Part shown: one piece after another, positions 1-22,600 of the stretch
Numbering within the stretch: the first letter of the stretch is position 1
How the letters are laid out: every line of letters starts with the position of its first letter
Translations under genes and position numbers: made by a program
NCBI GenBank assembly: GCA_024699855.1
Contig: JAMPIQ010000002.1
Location: 15,252,001-15,316,000 of the forward strand
Direction: 5' to 3'
DNA length: 64,000 bases
From: Aphelenchoides besseyi
Taxonomy: Eukaryota; Nematoda; Chromadorea; Rhabditida; Aphelenchoididae
Notes under the pieces: model-generated
Databases searched by the model: none
What the model was told of the DNA's origin: nothing
What the model saw: the letters and a program-made list of their open reading frames with translations, nothing else

Positions 1-11681
<11,681 letters not shown>

Positions 11682-12513
11682 TGGAAAGATTGTCGATTGA
11701 ACGGACTATACAGAAAGCGAGACGATCAGATCTCATCGATGACCACTACGCGAAGCATTCGTTTGTCCTGCAAAAATATCGGAATCATCGACATGAAACG
11801 AATGATATGAACGCGTGAAATAAAGAACCAACTATAGAGTGAAAACGACCAAAAACATTGCCGGGAAAGGTTGTAATTTGCAATGAAAAAAGTTAAGACT
11901 TTGACATTTGCAAGAAATTTTTACGATCTGTTATATTGACGAACATGTCGTGGCTATGCGGCAAAGTCGTTGCCGTTCTTCTTTCGTTTTCACATGCTCA
12001 TTCCATGCACACTGCACTCCTCCTTTTTCGGGAGGCCTCTTCTGATGAGAGTTCGAATAGACGTGCTTGTAGAGAAATGAGATTTGACAGCTCTTTGACA
12101 AACAACCATAAACACAATCAAATACGACAACGTTCGTTCGATTTCCGAATTCTCAGGTGTTTCAAACGATGTAGGTGTCAAGTTGTGGCTCTCGATTGCA
12201 CAGGGTGTACGAACACTGGAAGACCACACGCGGCTCTTAAAAACATTCGCACTGTTGACACACTGAATGGTCATCTGTTTGTTGCTTCATTACCGTTTTA
12301 GTCATTGTTTTCGTAAAGACTAAGCGGACGGCTAAGTGCGAGAATTTGAAGTCACTTGTTCGGTTCATTAGCTGGGAGTTGAAGTTTGAATCTAGAAGAA
12401 TTTGTTGGAAATTCAGATTATTGGCTCAATGGTCAGTGTAAATTGACACCTTCGGGGAGCACACTCGTCCTTTTTGCTTTATCATCGCATTCTTCGTTTG
12501 GTAGACAAGTGCA
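11682..12513. other. Divergent intergenic region (wdfy-3 / prmt-9)
   Basis: Shared upstream region of two genes read in opposite directions. It contains a 121-codon open frame (11936-12301, +) without family resemblance or splice support, which I take as chance. A pyrimidine-AG nine bases before the prmt-9 start (tttggtag then ATG at 12514) could be a spliced-leader acceptor. No other element seen. Confidence 0.5.
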
Positions 12514-15258
12514 ATGGAACAGATAAGATTGAATTCTACCTTTACCGGAGCTCGACATCCGGTCAACTATTTGAATGATGCACGGCAAGTGATTTGTTGT
12601 TTTGTTGAGTTCAATTCACAATTTCAGCGAGCAATTTGATGAGGGAGATTTTCATTCAGCGACAATAAGTTTCTCGAACTTTCTTATCTATTTGAACAAC
12701 GAGGATCGACTGAGCTTTCTGGACGAGTATTTGACCTGTTTGGCGAAGTTCTACAAGAAAGAAGGTGCTTACGCAAGTAATCTTCAGTACATTGAGAATG
12801 CAGCGAATCATTTGATTGAATCGAACTACAGAACTCAACGTCTCTACACAACAATTCTGTTCAATGGCAGTAAGTGGATTTTGAATTGACTTTGTTCGAT
12901 ACTTGAATTCAGAATTTCACTATGAAGCGGTGTTAGAATGCATCAAACTGGTCGATTTGGCCGATACACCCGAACAGAAAGTGCAGGCTGGAGTGGCGTT
13001 GGAGAGTGCAAAGAGTCATCTTTTTGATCAGTGGCATTGGCCTATGATCAATGACGAAGTACGAAACACGAAATTTGCTCAGGGAATCGTTCAGTTGATC
13101 GAAGATGTCGCCAAAGATCCCGCTCGTCCACTTCACATTCTGGATCTCGGCTGTGGTTCCGGTATTCTATCGGTGATTGCCGCGCGAGAGGTCGAACGAA
13201 TGTAAGTGCTTTCAAAGGTCTGCATTAACGATTCTTTTTAGTTACAAAAAAGAAACAACTGTGCTTTTGAGCGCCGTTGATTCGAATCGTGCCATGACTC
13301 ATATTGCTGAACGAGTGTTCCGTTATAATAAAGTGAAGGTCGCTTTAGAGTGCGTCCATTCATCGATGTTCGATCATGACCAACAAGTCAATTTGATTAT
13401 CTGCGAACTAATCGATTGTGCTATTTTTGGTGAACGAATAGTCTCTTCTTTGGTTGGTGTTCGAACAAAATCTCAAATGACAACTTTAATCTCCAGGTCG
13501 ATATCTACGATCGAGTCGCTTGTCGAAAGATGTGCGTTGTATTACCGCGTGCTGCGACCTTTTACTTGGCTCTATGCGAATCGGCGACAATTGAAAGTCA
13601 ACACTTTCACGAAACAATTGGAAATTTTGTTTTGATCAGCCACGAAACATATTTGAATCGTAAGTTCGTCGCAATAATTATCTCGACCTACGATGCAAAA
13701 ATTTGCAGGTTTGAACTACGATTCGTTGCCTAATCCCTACGACTCAATGTACTTGGAACAGGATCCCAATGGCTATCGGTTGTTGAGTACGCCGCAAGAA
13801 GTTTTCACTGTCGATTTCACGGACTTGAGTATGTTACGACATATTCTGAAGGCAAAATTTCACAAGGCCGTTAATTTGGTTGCTAATACAGCTGGTCGTG
13901 CATGCGCTGTGGTTGGGTGGTTTAGGTGTAGCGCCGAATGTCGATCATTAATCCCTAGTTTTCTTTTCAGTTTGCATCTCGGCAACAACATCGTGCTCAA
14001 TTCTGGTCCCGACTCTAAAAGCTGTTGGCCACAAGCTATTTTCCCGTTCTATCCTCCATGTCGAATGGAAACTGGACAGGAGTTTGAATGCGACATTATA
14101 ATTGTCGACGAGCGTCTGTATGTTCGTCCATTGAATCTGGATCCTAGAATTCGTACACCACTTCGTGCATCAAATCCAATGCCTTTTGCTGCCATGAACA
14201 ACTCGAAACTGCGCTCTTTTTTCGACAATTTCTTCGAAGAGTCCATTCAATCAAAACAGTTGGATTCCGACTCGTTGGTTCTCGATGCCACCGATTTGGT
14301 GATTCCGGCCCATTCGACGATAAACAAATTTAACTACTGCTCTCAACGACCTTTGATTCGCTATGTTACTCCCAAATCTTTCGAAACACACAGTGATAAA
14401 CGTCAGTTATTTTTTGAGCTTATGATCTTAGTTCTTCATTTTTAGTCCCACGTAACTTCGCTGCAATTTTGCATTGGCCTTTTGATTCTCATGGACAACT
14501 GGAATACGACCGTTTGGTTAATCTTCTCTATCTCACACAACGATCGAAACATAATCGACGGTTTCCGTCTCTCGCTCCAGCACGAATCGTTTTGCGCGGA
14601 ATGCTCATCAACTCCGTCGAACTTCATCGTCGTGCAACTTTGGTGCCAAGTAATCAGTCCGATCGGGTCTATTGCAACGTCAATTTAACTCCCATGGCTA
14701 GCTTTAGTAATCGGTATTTCGAGGAAATTGAACATACCGCCTTAACACATGAGGCTCTGACTGCACCAACAACTTTGTCTGTTCTCGATTTCTCAACTGT
14801 AAGTCTACAGCTTTTTCAATTCTCAGCATTACTACGTATTGCAGGCATCGACGGACATGCTGAAAATCTTGCAAAGCGAAGTCAAACTTACAATTCTACC
14901 TAGTGCTCATTTGACTCAAGCACATGCCTTAATGTATTGGTACGAATTGGAAACCAGTTCCGGTAGCACACGATTCAGTCTTCGCGATTTGCCATTTGCC
15001 GTCAATGCGTTTGTTTTTTCGGCCCCAATCACTTTAGCAATGTCCGAATTTGAAATGAACGTTTCGTTCATGGCCGGACAATTTCATTTCGAAGTTCCGC
15101 TCTTCAACGAGCCTCCGATGTTTCGATTGTCGACAGAAGACGAAGAAAGTATGTAATTGCAGCAATGAAAATGATTTTATTCTTTAGGTATGATGTTGGA
15201 CGAGTATCTCTATCTCGGTGCTCAGAATGTTCCAATAATCAATTTGGCTGAGAGCTAA
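12514..15258 (+). CDS. prmt-9: Protein arginine N-methyltransferase, PRMT9 type
   Basis: PRMT9 enzymes make symmetric dimethylarginine; in mammals the main target is the splicing factor SF3B2. Seen: a helical TPR-like N-terminus (12628-12880), the PRMT9-like WPMINDEVRNTKFAQGI before the SAM-binding motif I LDLGCGSGILS (about 13140), the double-E loop ELIDCAIFGE (about 13405-13435), and a second methyltransferase-like half with the family phrase CWPQAIFPF (about 14025). The duplicated catalytic unit and the N-terminal TPR region separate PRMT9 from PRMT1-8; PRMT7 also has two halves but lacks the TPR part. Start at 12514 follows a possible trans-splice AG. The first intron (12585-12627, 43 nt) must use a GC donor (CG/GCAAGT) to stay in frame. 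The last short exon ends at TAA 15256-15258. Exon borders in the middle are read by eye. Confidence 0.85.
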
Positions 15259-15785
15259 GCGACCGCATTTCAAAGTCATCAATCCAATACAAATATTAAG
15301 TTACTCATTCGAATTGTTCTTGTTCTTTCTCTTATATTTAGCTCACAACCTGATCTTCAATCTTAATTCTGGTAATCGCCTATCTCTTTAGGGTTTGCAC
15401 CTACTGCCTTAGACATTGTTGTGACTCATGTTCTTTGTTATTCTTGTAGCTTCCATTGTTAACTTTTACTATCGACTTACGATTAGCTCTCTGTTTATTC
15501 GCATTTTAACGACGCAGAAATTGAGTTGCAAAAAACTTCTGTTGCGTGTATCTTCTTCATACCCGGTATTTAAGCTATTCATTTTTGTCATTGAAAGATA
15601 TGCCACGGCGTTTGTTTTAATAAAATTATCGTTTCTTTCAACTGATGATTAGATGAATTTAAAATTTTACCGAAACCTGTGTATAGTCAAAATTGGGGTT
15701 TACAATCACAAAGTACGTTGACTGCTGATTTCCATTGATCGACATCTCTGCTTACTTCTTAATCTGTTTCTTCTATTGAGTGAGT
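15259..15785. other. Intergenic, 3' of prmt-9
   Basis: AT-rich sequence with a hydrophobic 74-codon open frame (15428-15652) that has no homology I recognise and no splice signals; an AATAAA-like run near 15620. Probably 3' UTR plus spacer. Confidence 0.4.
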
Positions 15786-15903
15786 GTGTTCGTCCACATC
15801 TCGTTGAATGCACGCCATCCCGTCCGATCTGGCAAGTTAAGCAACGATGAGCTTGATTAGTACATGGATCGGAGACGTCCTTGGAATCTCAAGTGACGAA
15901 CGC
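15786..15903 (+). rRNA. 5S rRNA: 5S ribosomal RNA, copy 1
   Basis: A 118-nt 5S gene. The ends form a 9-bp helix I (GTGTTCGTC with GACGAACGC). The core GAATGCACGCCATCCCGTCC and GGCAAGTTAAGCAAC is the nematode 5S core and holds the Pol III internal control region. It lies alone between protein genes rather than in a visible 5S tandem array. No spliced-leader RNA is visible beside it. Confidence 0.97.
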
Positions 15904-15909
15904 TTTTTT
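15904..15909 (+). terminator. Pol III T-run terminator of 5S copy 1
   Basis: Six T directly after the 5S 3' end, the usual Pol III stop. Confidence 0.85.
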
Positions 15910-16243
15910 ACCGATTCAACAACTTATTTTTTTAAATGTAATTGGTTGTTTTGAATGTGCAATCATTATTCTGAAATATCTTCGGTAGAAAATTTAGTTT
16001 TAAGTGGTGAGGCTAAAGTTCTAATTTCTTTGGTTGAAAAAGATCGTTTCATGCAAAAGAAAGAAACCAGTGAGCATTTCATACGAATGACCGAGCATCT
16101 TATTGCGATGTCGTCATAGCAACTCGTCAGGCAATTTCTTGCTTTAGATTCATAGCTATGGATTTTTGTTCTGAGTTGAACACAATTAAAAGTTCAGTCA
16201 TTTAACGATTACAACTTTTAGTTGATCTTCACATTCGACTTCA
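15910..16243. other. Intergenic / rab-28 5' flank
   Basis: No gene seen. A pyrimidine-rich tract ending in AG at 16220-16221, 22 bases before the rab-28 ATG, may be a spliced-leader acceptor. Confidence 0.4.
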
Positions 16244-17298
16244 ATGGAAAATCCAAATGAGAAACCGGACACTCCAACTGCAGAAGAGGCCGAGAATGAG
16301 CCGGAGGTTTCGTGCGAAGCCGAGAAACCCCTCAGTTCGAACATTCAGAATTTAAGTTCGATTCTGAGAAATGAAATCGCGGACCCTGACGACGACGAGG
16401 ATCCGGAAAAGACAATCAAAGTTGTGGTGCTGGGCGATGGAACTTGTGGGAAAACGTCGTTGTGTACCCGATTCGCTCAACGTGATTTTACCGGTCGGTA
16501 TATTCAAGTAAGTTGGCTATTTGGCGAATTGTTTTCTATGTTTTCAGACACTTGGAGTTGACTTCTTTTCTCGTCGTATCTCACTTCCACAACAATGTAA
16601 TGTGTTGTTTCAAGTGAGTTTTCGTAGGCTCATCAACTAATCTTCGATTGAGGTTTGGGACGTTGGCGGTCAAAGTATTTCGGCGAATATGCTCAGCAAG
16701 TACGTCTACGGTTCGGATTGTGTTGTTTTCGTGTACGATGTTACGAACGCCGCAAGTTTCGAAAGCATTACCGATTGGGTTACTGTGGTGAAACGAATAA
16801 TTAAACAACAGGAGAAAGTAAGTTCTGGAGTTTAGCGAATTGTTGAAAATGCGATTTACAGCCAATTTACTTGTCATTGGTTGGAAACAAAACCGATTTG
16901 GAACATCGGCGTACGGTTCGAATCGACAAACACACCCGATTTGCTGATCAGTACGGAATGAGTTCGCATTATGTTTCTGCCAAGACCGGCGATAGTGTCG
17001 ATCTTTCGTTCAAGTACGCTTTCAGAGGGTTTGAGTTTCTTTCCTAATCGAACTGCTCAGATTGATTGCTGCCGAAGTTCTTGGTATTCAGTTGTCGAAA
17101 GTGGACGTTGAATTGGCGATAAATGCGATCGAAGCGCCGGTAGCCGTTCTCGATGAGCAACCACCAGCTAAGGAATCTGACGGAACGCGAAAAGTACTGC
17201 CACAAGTCACTCCAACTGTCACGACTCGTGACGCCGAAGGGACGGTGGATGTGCGTCGAGACTTCAGTAAAAGTTCGAGTGTTTGTGTGGTTCAGTAA
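16244..17298 (+). CDS. rab-28: RAB28-family small GTPase with C-terminal CaaX box
   Basis: Five exons (16244-16507, 16548-16613, 16653-16817, 16862-17013, 17061-17298), 294 residues. RAB28 works at cilia and phagocytic membranes and moves with the BBSome/IFT system in nematode sensory neurons. Seen: P-loop GDGTCGKTS, switch region TLGVDFF, G3 WDVGGQ, G4 NKTD within [16 protein letters not shown]5 SAKTGDSV, and C-terminal CVVQ. The farnesylation-type CaaX end instead of the usual Rab CC/CxC is the hallmark of RAB28. Compared with the human protein there is an acidic N-terminal extension of about 45 residues before the G domain and a longer hypervariable region. All four introns are 39-47 nt. 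An AATAAA lies 16 bases after the stop. Confidence 0.95.
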
Positions 17299-17313
17299 GG
17301 CGAATTGTTTTGC

Positions 17314-17319
17314 AATAAA
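17314..17319 (+). promoter_or_regulatory. Poly(A) signal of rab-28
   Basis: AATAAA 16 bases after the rab-28 stop codon. Confidence 0.7.
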
Positions 17320-19620
17320 CGGCAATTGAAAAAGGTCTGATATTTGGCGATCAACGGCTTCGAAAATATCGCAAATTGAATGTCAGAGGAATGAGAAATA
17401 GGAAATGTTTGTCGATAACGTTTGTGCGATTATGATGAAAAGTTATTTGAAAACTGAATCGAAAACGTGATCCCATCAAAACGAATTCGCGTTCGCAAAC
17501 AAGAGGTTCTCAGGCGGGGAAACAAACATCACGCAGCGGTTTTCTGTCTCTTCGGTTTCATGCTTTTCAACGGTTTATGGTTCGCCAAATCATCATTTCC
17601 ATTGCGATTGAGAAACTGGAAGGCAAAGTCTTTTGTGTCAGTGATAATCGAGAGTGTGTGTTGAGATTCAGAGCGAACATTTCGACTAATTGGGCCGAAG
17701 CGAAACACAACGACAAGTGTCGTCGATTGCTGCTATAGTTTGTATTCGATTGTGTTTTGAAGAGCAGTGATATTAAGTGGTCCGTTATGAGCGAACATAG
17801 TTTCCATTGGGTCTCAATGTGTTGACGAAATGCGAACGTTCCGATTCATCGTCACCAAAGTCATTTAGGCAGCCGAGTCGCAAACAAAATTCGATGCGAA
17901 GAGGACGACGGGACGCAACGAAAAGCGTCGATGTCTCGTTCGATCAGCTGATTATGTTTCAAGTTGAAAAATCGTTTATACTCTCGAATAAAAACCAATT
18001 GAAAATGACCGTTTATTCAAAGTGCCATTAAGATTGCAATTGACAAATAATCTAATTCGTAATTACGTTCAATATGCCTAAAGGTAGTGTGTTGATTTGA
18101 GTCGATTGTTCGTTGAATGGTCGATTGAATGTGTTCTTTGGATGTTGATCTTAAACTTCCAACGCGCTTTTGTGCGCGCACTAGCGTCGTTTGGAGACTT
18201 GAGCCGAATTTTTACGTTTTTGGAGTTTCGTTCACCGCTCAACGTCTTTTCTTGCGCCGTTTGACTGCTACGCACACGCCACTTTTTGTCACGGCATAAG
18301 CAGCGAAGACGCGTCAGCAACGCTCGGGCAAGCAAAACTCGGTGTGTGTGAGAGAAGAGAATGAGCTTTCGGGAACCTTTTTTCGGCGGTTGGAAGAGAG
18401 CCGGCGACAAAACTGCGTGTCGTGCGTAGCACCCTCTCAAACTCGGTCGTTGTCTTCAATTCGCGTACACTTTTGATTTTGAAAACCCCAACGTGTGTGT
18501 GTTTTTCGGCGAACGCCCGCACTGGATGCGGAAAGAGAGAGAAACATGTAAGCGGGAAGAGTTTTCGCTTTTTCTTTGCTTTTTTTCTATGTTGCGCATT
18601 GAAATTGCCAAAAGTTTTTCGAAGTTGAATTTGATGTGCCAATTCGCAGCTTGTTGCTGAATCAGCAACTTTTGTTTTTTTGCGGCGAGTTCGTTTGTGT
18701 TCACGCGCTTCCACTTTGCGTCACGAACAGTCACGCGAACTTTCGTTTTCGGTAATTGAATCAAAAATTATACGAAAAATTGAATAAAAGAAAGTGAAAC
18801 AAAAAAACAATTGAGTCACGAAACGCTGACGACAAAAACCGATTCGGTGGTTTTTGTTAATTTTTGCACAAACGGGAAGTTTGGAGACTTTTCGCCCAAC
18901 ACGTCAGTTCCTCCCCGTTCGCATTCAAATTGTCTACGGAAAATTACACGAAAACGGCAATTCGAAACGAATTTTCGGCGTTTTGAATAACGACGATTGT
19001 CATCGGATTTCTGTTGGAGTTTGCAATGCCAAAGATAAGTTTACGACTTTTCGACTTCTTTTGCTTCTGATTGCCTTTTAGACGAAAGATTTCTTGTGTT
19101 TTGGAGATGTTTCTTAGAGTTGCCTTGAACAAAAGGCCAAAACGTTTCCCCAAAAAGACCTCACCACGAATTGCCTGCGCTCTCGTTTCTTGCATGCTCT
19201 CTCCAATCGATTGCCGCTTTCCACACGCATTTCTCTGTAAGGTCAACGGCGTGTGAACCGCTTGGTTATGCGATCACCAGCTACCGATCTCCTTTTCATT
19301 CTTGTCATAAGCTCGGCAGCTAAACCGAACCCTCAGCGCGTTTCAATTGCTGCACTTTCTCTAATGAATTCGCGTTCAACATATCGCAATGATGTTTTGA
19401 TTTTAGCAAATTTGGAACTTTTTGGCACGCCCGGTGTCTTTAACTTGAGGTCGAGGAGTTCCAACCGTCTGAACCCATCGATCGCCAACCATCACCCAAA
19501 TTTTTTGTTTGCATCCGCGTGGAAACGTTGGAAGCAACCGAATTTTTGGGCGCCATGAGGATAGCGAAGTTGCACGAACGGCATCTCGCTATCTAAGTGG
19601 CTCAGTCCACTTACATCAAA
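17320..19620. other. Long 5' region of the BICRA-like gene
   Basis: 2.3 kb without a convincing gene. From about 18100 to 19250 it is CpG-rich and has many short open frames on both strands, as promoter/5' UTR DNA does elsewhere in this window. The in-frame stop at 19597-19599 closes the frame upstream of the ATG at 19621. Confidence 0.4.
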
Positions 19621-22600
19621 ATGGACGACGATTTGGAGCAGGAGCTCAACCAGTGAGTTCAATTTTAACCAACACAAAAATGATTGGGCGGAAGGGTAGA
19701 AAATTGGCACAAAAGTTTTGGGCGAAAAAACATTTTAAATTTACCGTCGACTTAATAGCGCATAAAAGCATTTTTAATTCTAAAATCAAAATCGAATATA
19801 CAACTGAGCTCAAACCTGTTCAACTGACTTCAGCTTTATCATCGACATAGTCGACGAGAAGCTATGAAGTTGATCTCGGAGACGAATTGGTCAAAAAGAC
19901 ATTAAAATGGGGAAATCAAATTGCGATGGGATTATGACACGGATAAGCGTTTGTGACAAAGCAAACTTGAAGACCGAGTTTATACAACCGACCGGACCGT
20001 GAAAACAACTTCAACTACGATGAGGAAGGCGGGTGGGGTTCTCGTTAATCGTGCTGTTGCTCGATGTTGTAGTAGGAGGAGGGGGAGTTTTTCGGTGCGA
20101 TGGGTGGAGCTATTTTTTGAGAAATGTACTTTCACCATGAAGCAGACAGTCGAAGTCTGGTGAAAACATCAAGCGGCAGCGGGGACGAAAGAGAGAGCGG
20201 TCGGTTTTGCGTCGAACACGCCCCCCTATTTAAATGGGTTGAGAGCCGAGCTCCGGCGGCGTTCTCTTCGTATCGTTTGTTCAATCGACGATTTCGACCA
20301 CGCCCCTTCAACACTGGGCGGTCGGAGTTTTTGTCGAAAACCACATGGTTTACATCGAGAATGGATACGCTGGGGCGGAGCTGAAAAGATTGCGTTTTGA
20401 GGGTTGTTGATGGTTCGCTGCTCGAAAGGCGGAGAATCGGCGAATCAAAATGCGAAATTTGTTTGTCCACGACTTGGCGCTTATGCTCTATCGTGCGTAC
20501 ACTCAACATCAAAAAACAGCCCGCCCACTTTTGCACCGAACCGCAAAAATTTCGCAGCATTGAATGCTGCGTCGTAAAGCTCCGCCTCGATTGTCTCGGT
20601 TCCAGTGTTCAGTCTTTGTTACTAGACGTGCTCTTGGATGTGTCCGCGTTCTAGATATCATTTTCCGCTGTGAATTTCCAATGGACACAAGCCTTGAAGT
20701 GCGAAACAAATCCTGAAAACTTGATACAAAATCCTGATCAACACAAAAAACTTGTTACTTTAAAACTCAAAAAGAGCAAATTACAGTAAACTCATCTCAT
20801 GAACTACTTAAGACACCTGTTAAATTTCGAATTATAGAGATTGGTTTTCCGAGGAGCCGGCGCAAAATGCACTCAAATCGGCAAGTCCAATCATGGACGG
20901 TGGTTCGAGCGTGGAGTTCATCGCTTCCAACGAAGGATGTTCCATGCAATTCATGGCACAACAACCGGCCCAGCAAGTTCAGGCGTCGCAAACTGTCGTC
21001 CAACAACGACAAGTTTTCTACCAACACGCCGGCCATCAGCCATCTACTGGACCACAACCTGTGCCGTACATTCAACCGGCTCATCAACAGGTTACGGTGC
21101 AACGTCGAATGAACACTCATTCAATGCAAAGACCTCAACCACAGATCCAACAATCTGTAGACGCTTCGTTTGCCACTTATGTGGATCAACAATCGAATGC
21201 GCAACAGGCTTTGCAAATGCAGAATCAAGGTCCGCAAGTTGCTCAATCCGATTGGGAAATGCAGTCGCCGCAACATTCACGATCGCAAAGCGGAATTCGA
21301 CTGCAATCCAATCAGTTCCATCAGATGAGCCAATACTACGACCAGGAACGAGCACCACAGCCAATTCAACAACAACAAGTCTATCAAACAATGCGAATGA
21401 ACCAACCGGCACCTCAACAACATCAAATGCAACAGCCGAGAATGATGGTCGTTTCACAAGACAGAGACAGTCGATATGTTCGCGGCCAATCGCAATATGT
21501 AGCCGGACCACCTGTTTCGCAGTACATGAACACTGTCGTATCGGATAGTCAAACATCGTACATTTCCTCATCGCAAGGAAATTTTGCTCAGGTTCTTTAT
21601 GATCTAATGAAAAACTAATCTCTCAATCGTTCAGACCTATCAACAGAGTCCAATGCAAGGTCAAATTCGTGTCGATCAGCAGGGCAATGAATTGCTTGTA
21701 CAACAGGAGCCAATAATTGATCAGCAAATGCAACATAGAATCGTGCAAAACGTTCAACTTGGCGGTCCTGAAATTGAAATGGGAGTCAGCGCTTCGCCAA
21801 AAAAGAACAATCGCAATTCGCGACCATCAACTGCTCAACGTGCGCGAAAACCAGCAAAAGCTCAACAACAACAAGAGCAAATGATTGTCCAACCTCCACC
21901 GCAACTTCCATCTCAAAGTAAACCACCGCCAAAATCACGCCGTCTCATACAGCCAACTCCAACGAATGTGCCAACAATCGAGGAAATCGAAGGTCGTTTG
22001 TTGAGTTGCGGCCAAAGTTTACGTTTTGAGTCGACGGATCAAAGTAATCAGTTCGCATCACTTCTGTTTCAACTGCAAAGTATTAGCGGAAATGTAATGA
22101 TGGTCTGTTTTTTGACGCATTCAATCTCGAATTCTAGAAGAACAGTGGCATGGATCTGTCGGCTCAACTAGTGAATTTGTCTGTTCAATTAGATCAGTTA
22201 ATTGCTAGTGCCGAAAAATCCGAGACCGCACCGTCATATCCGGAGCAAATCCCCAACACTGAAGGCAAACCTAAACCTGCCCCCGCACGATCACGGAAAA
22301 AACAACCGCCGAAATCCAGAACCGAACAATCACTGGGAGTGACATTACAGCAAGGTGGAACGATGGCACGTACGGGTGGACCAATGCATCAACCTCAAGC
22401 CATGATGCAGCAAAATGCTGTTTCCTCATCATCGAATACGCCAACGATTATTGTCGACATCAACGGTCATTACTATTCGGCGGCACCAAATTGTGCTTCA
22501 CAATTTGATCCTAACGATCAAAATAACTTCGGTGGCAGAGTTGCAATTCAATCACAAGTAAGTTGGACATCAGAAAGTCTTTGGCTAATCATTTTGTTTA

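Noticed and set aside
11936..12301. 121-codon plus frame between wdfy-3 and prmt-9
   Set aside because: No family resemblance; sits in a divergent promoter region.
15786..16243. Spliced-leader RNA gene next to 5S, as in Caenorhabditis
   Set aside because: Neither flank of either 5S copy contains an SL1-like leader or an Sm-type site in the right arrangement.
20841..21548. 235-codon Thr/Ser-rich plus frame overlapping the BICRA-like gene
   Set aside because: It is the +1 shadow of the Gln-rich exon; the other frame links to upstream and downstream exons.
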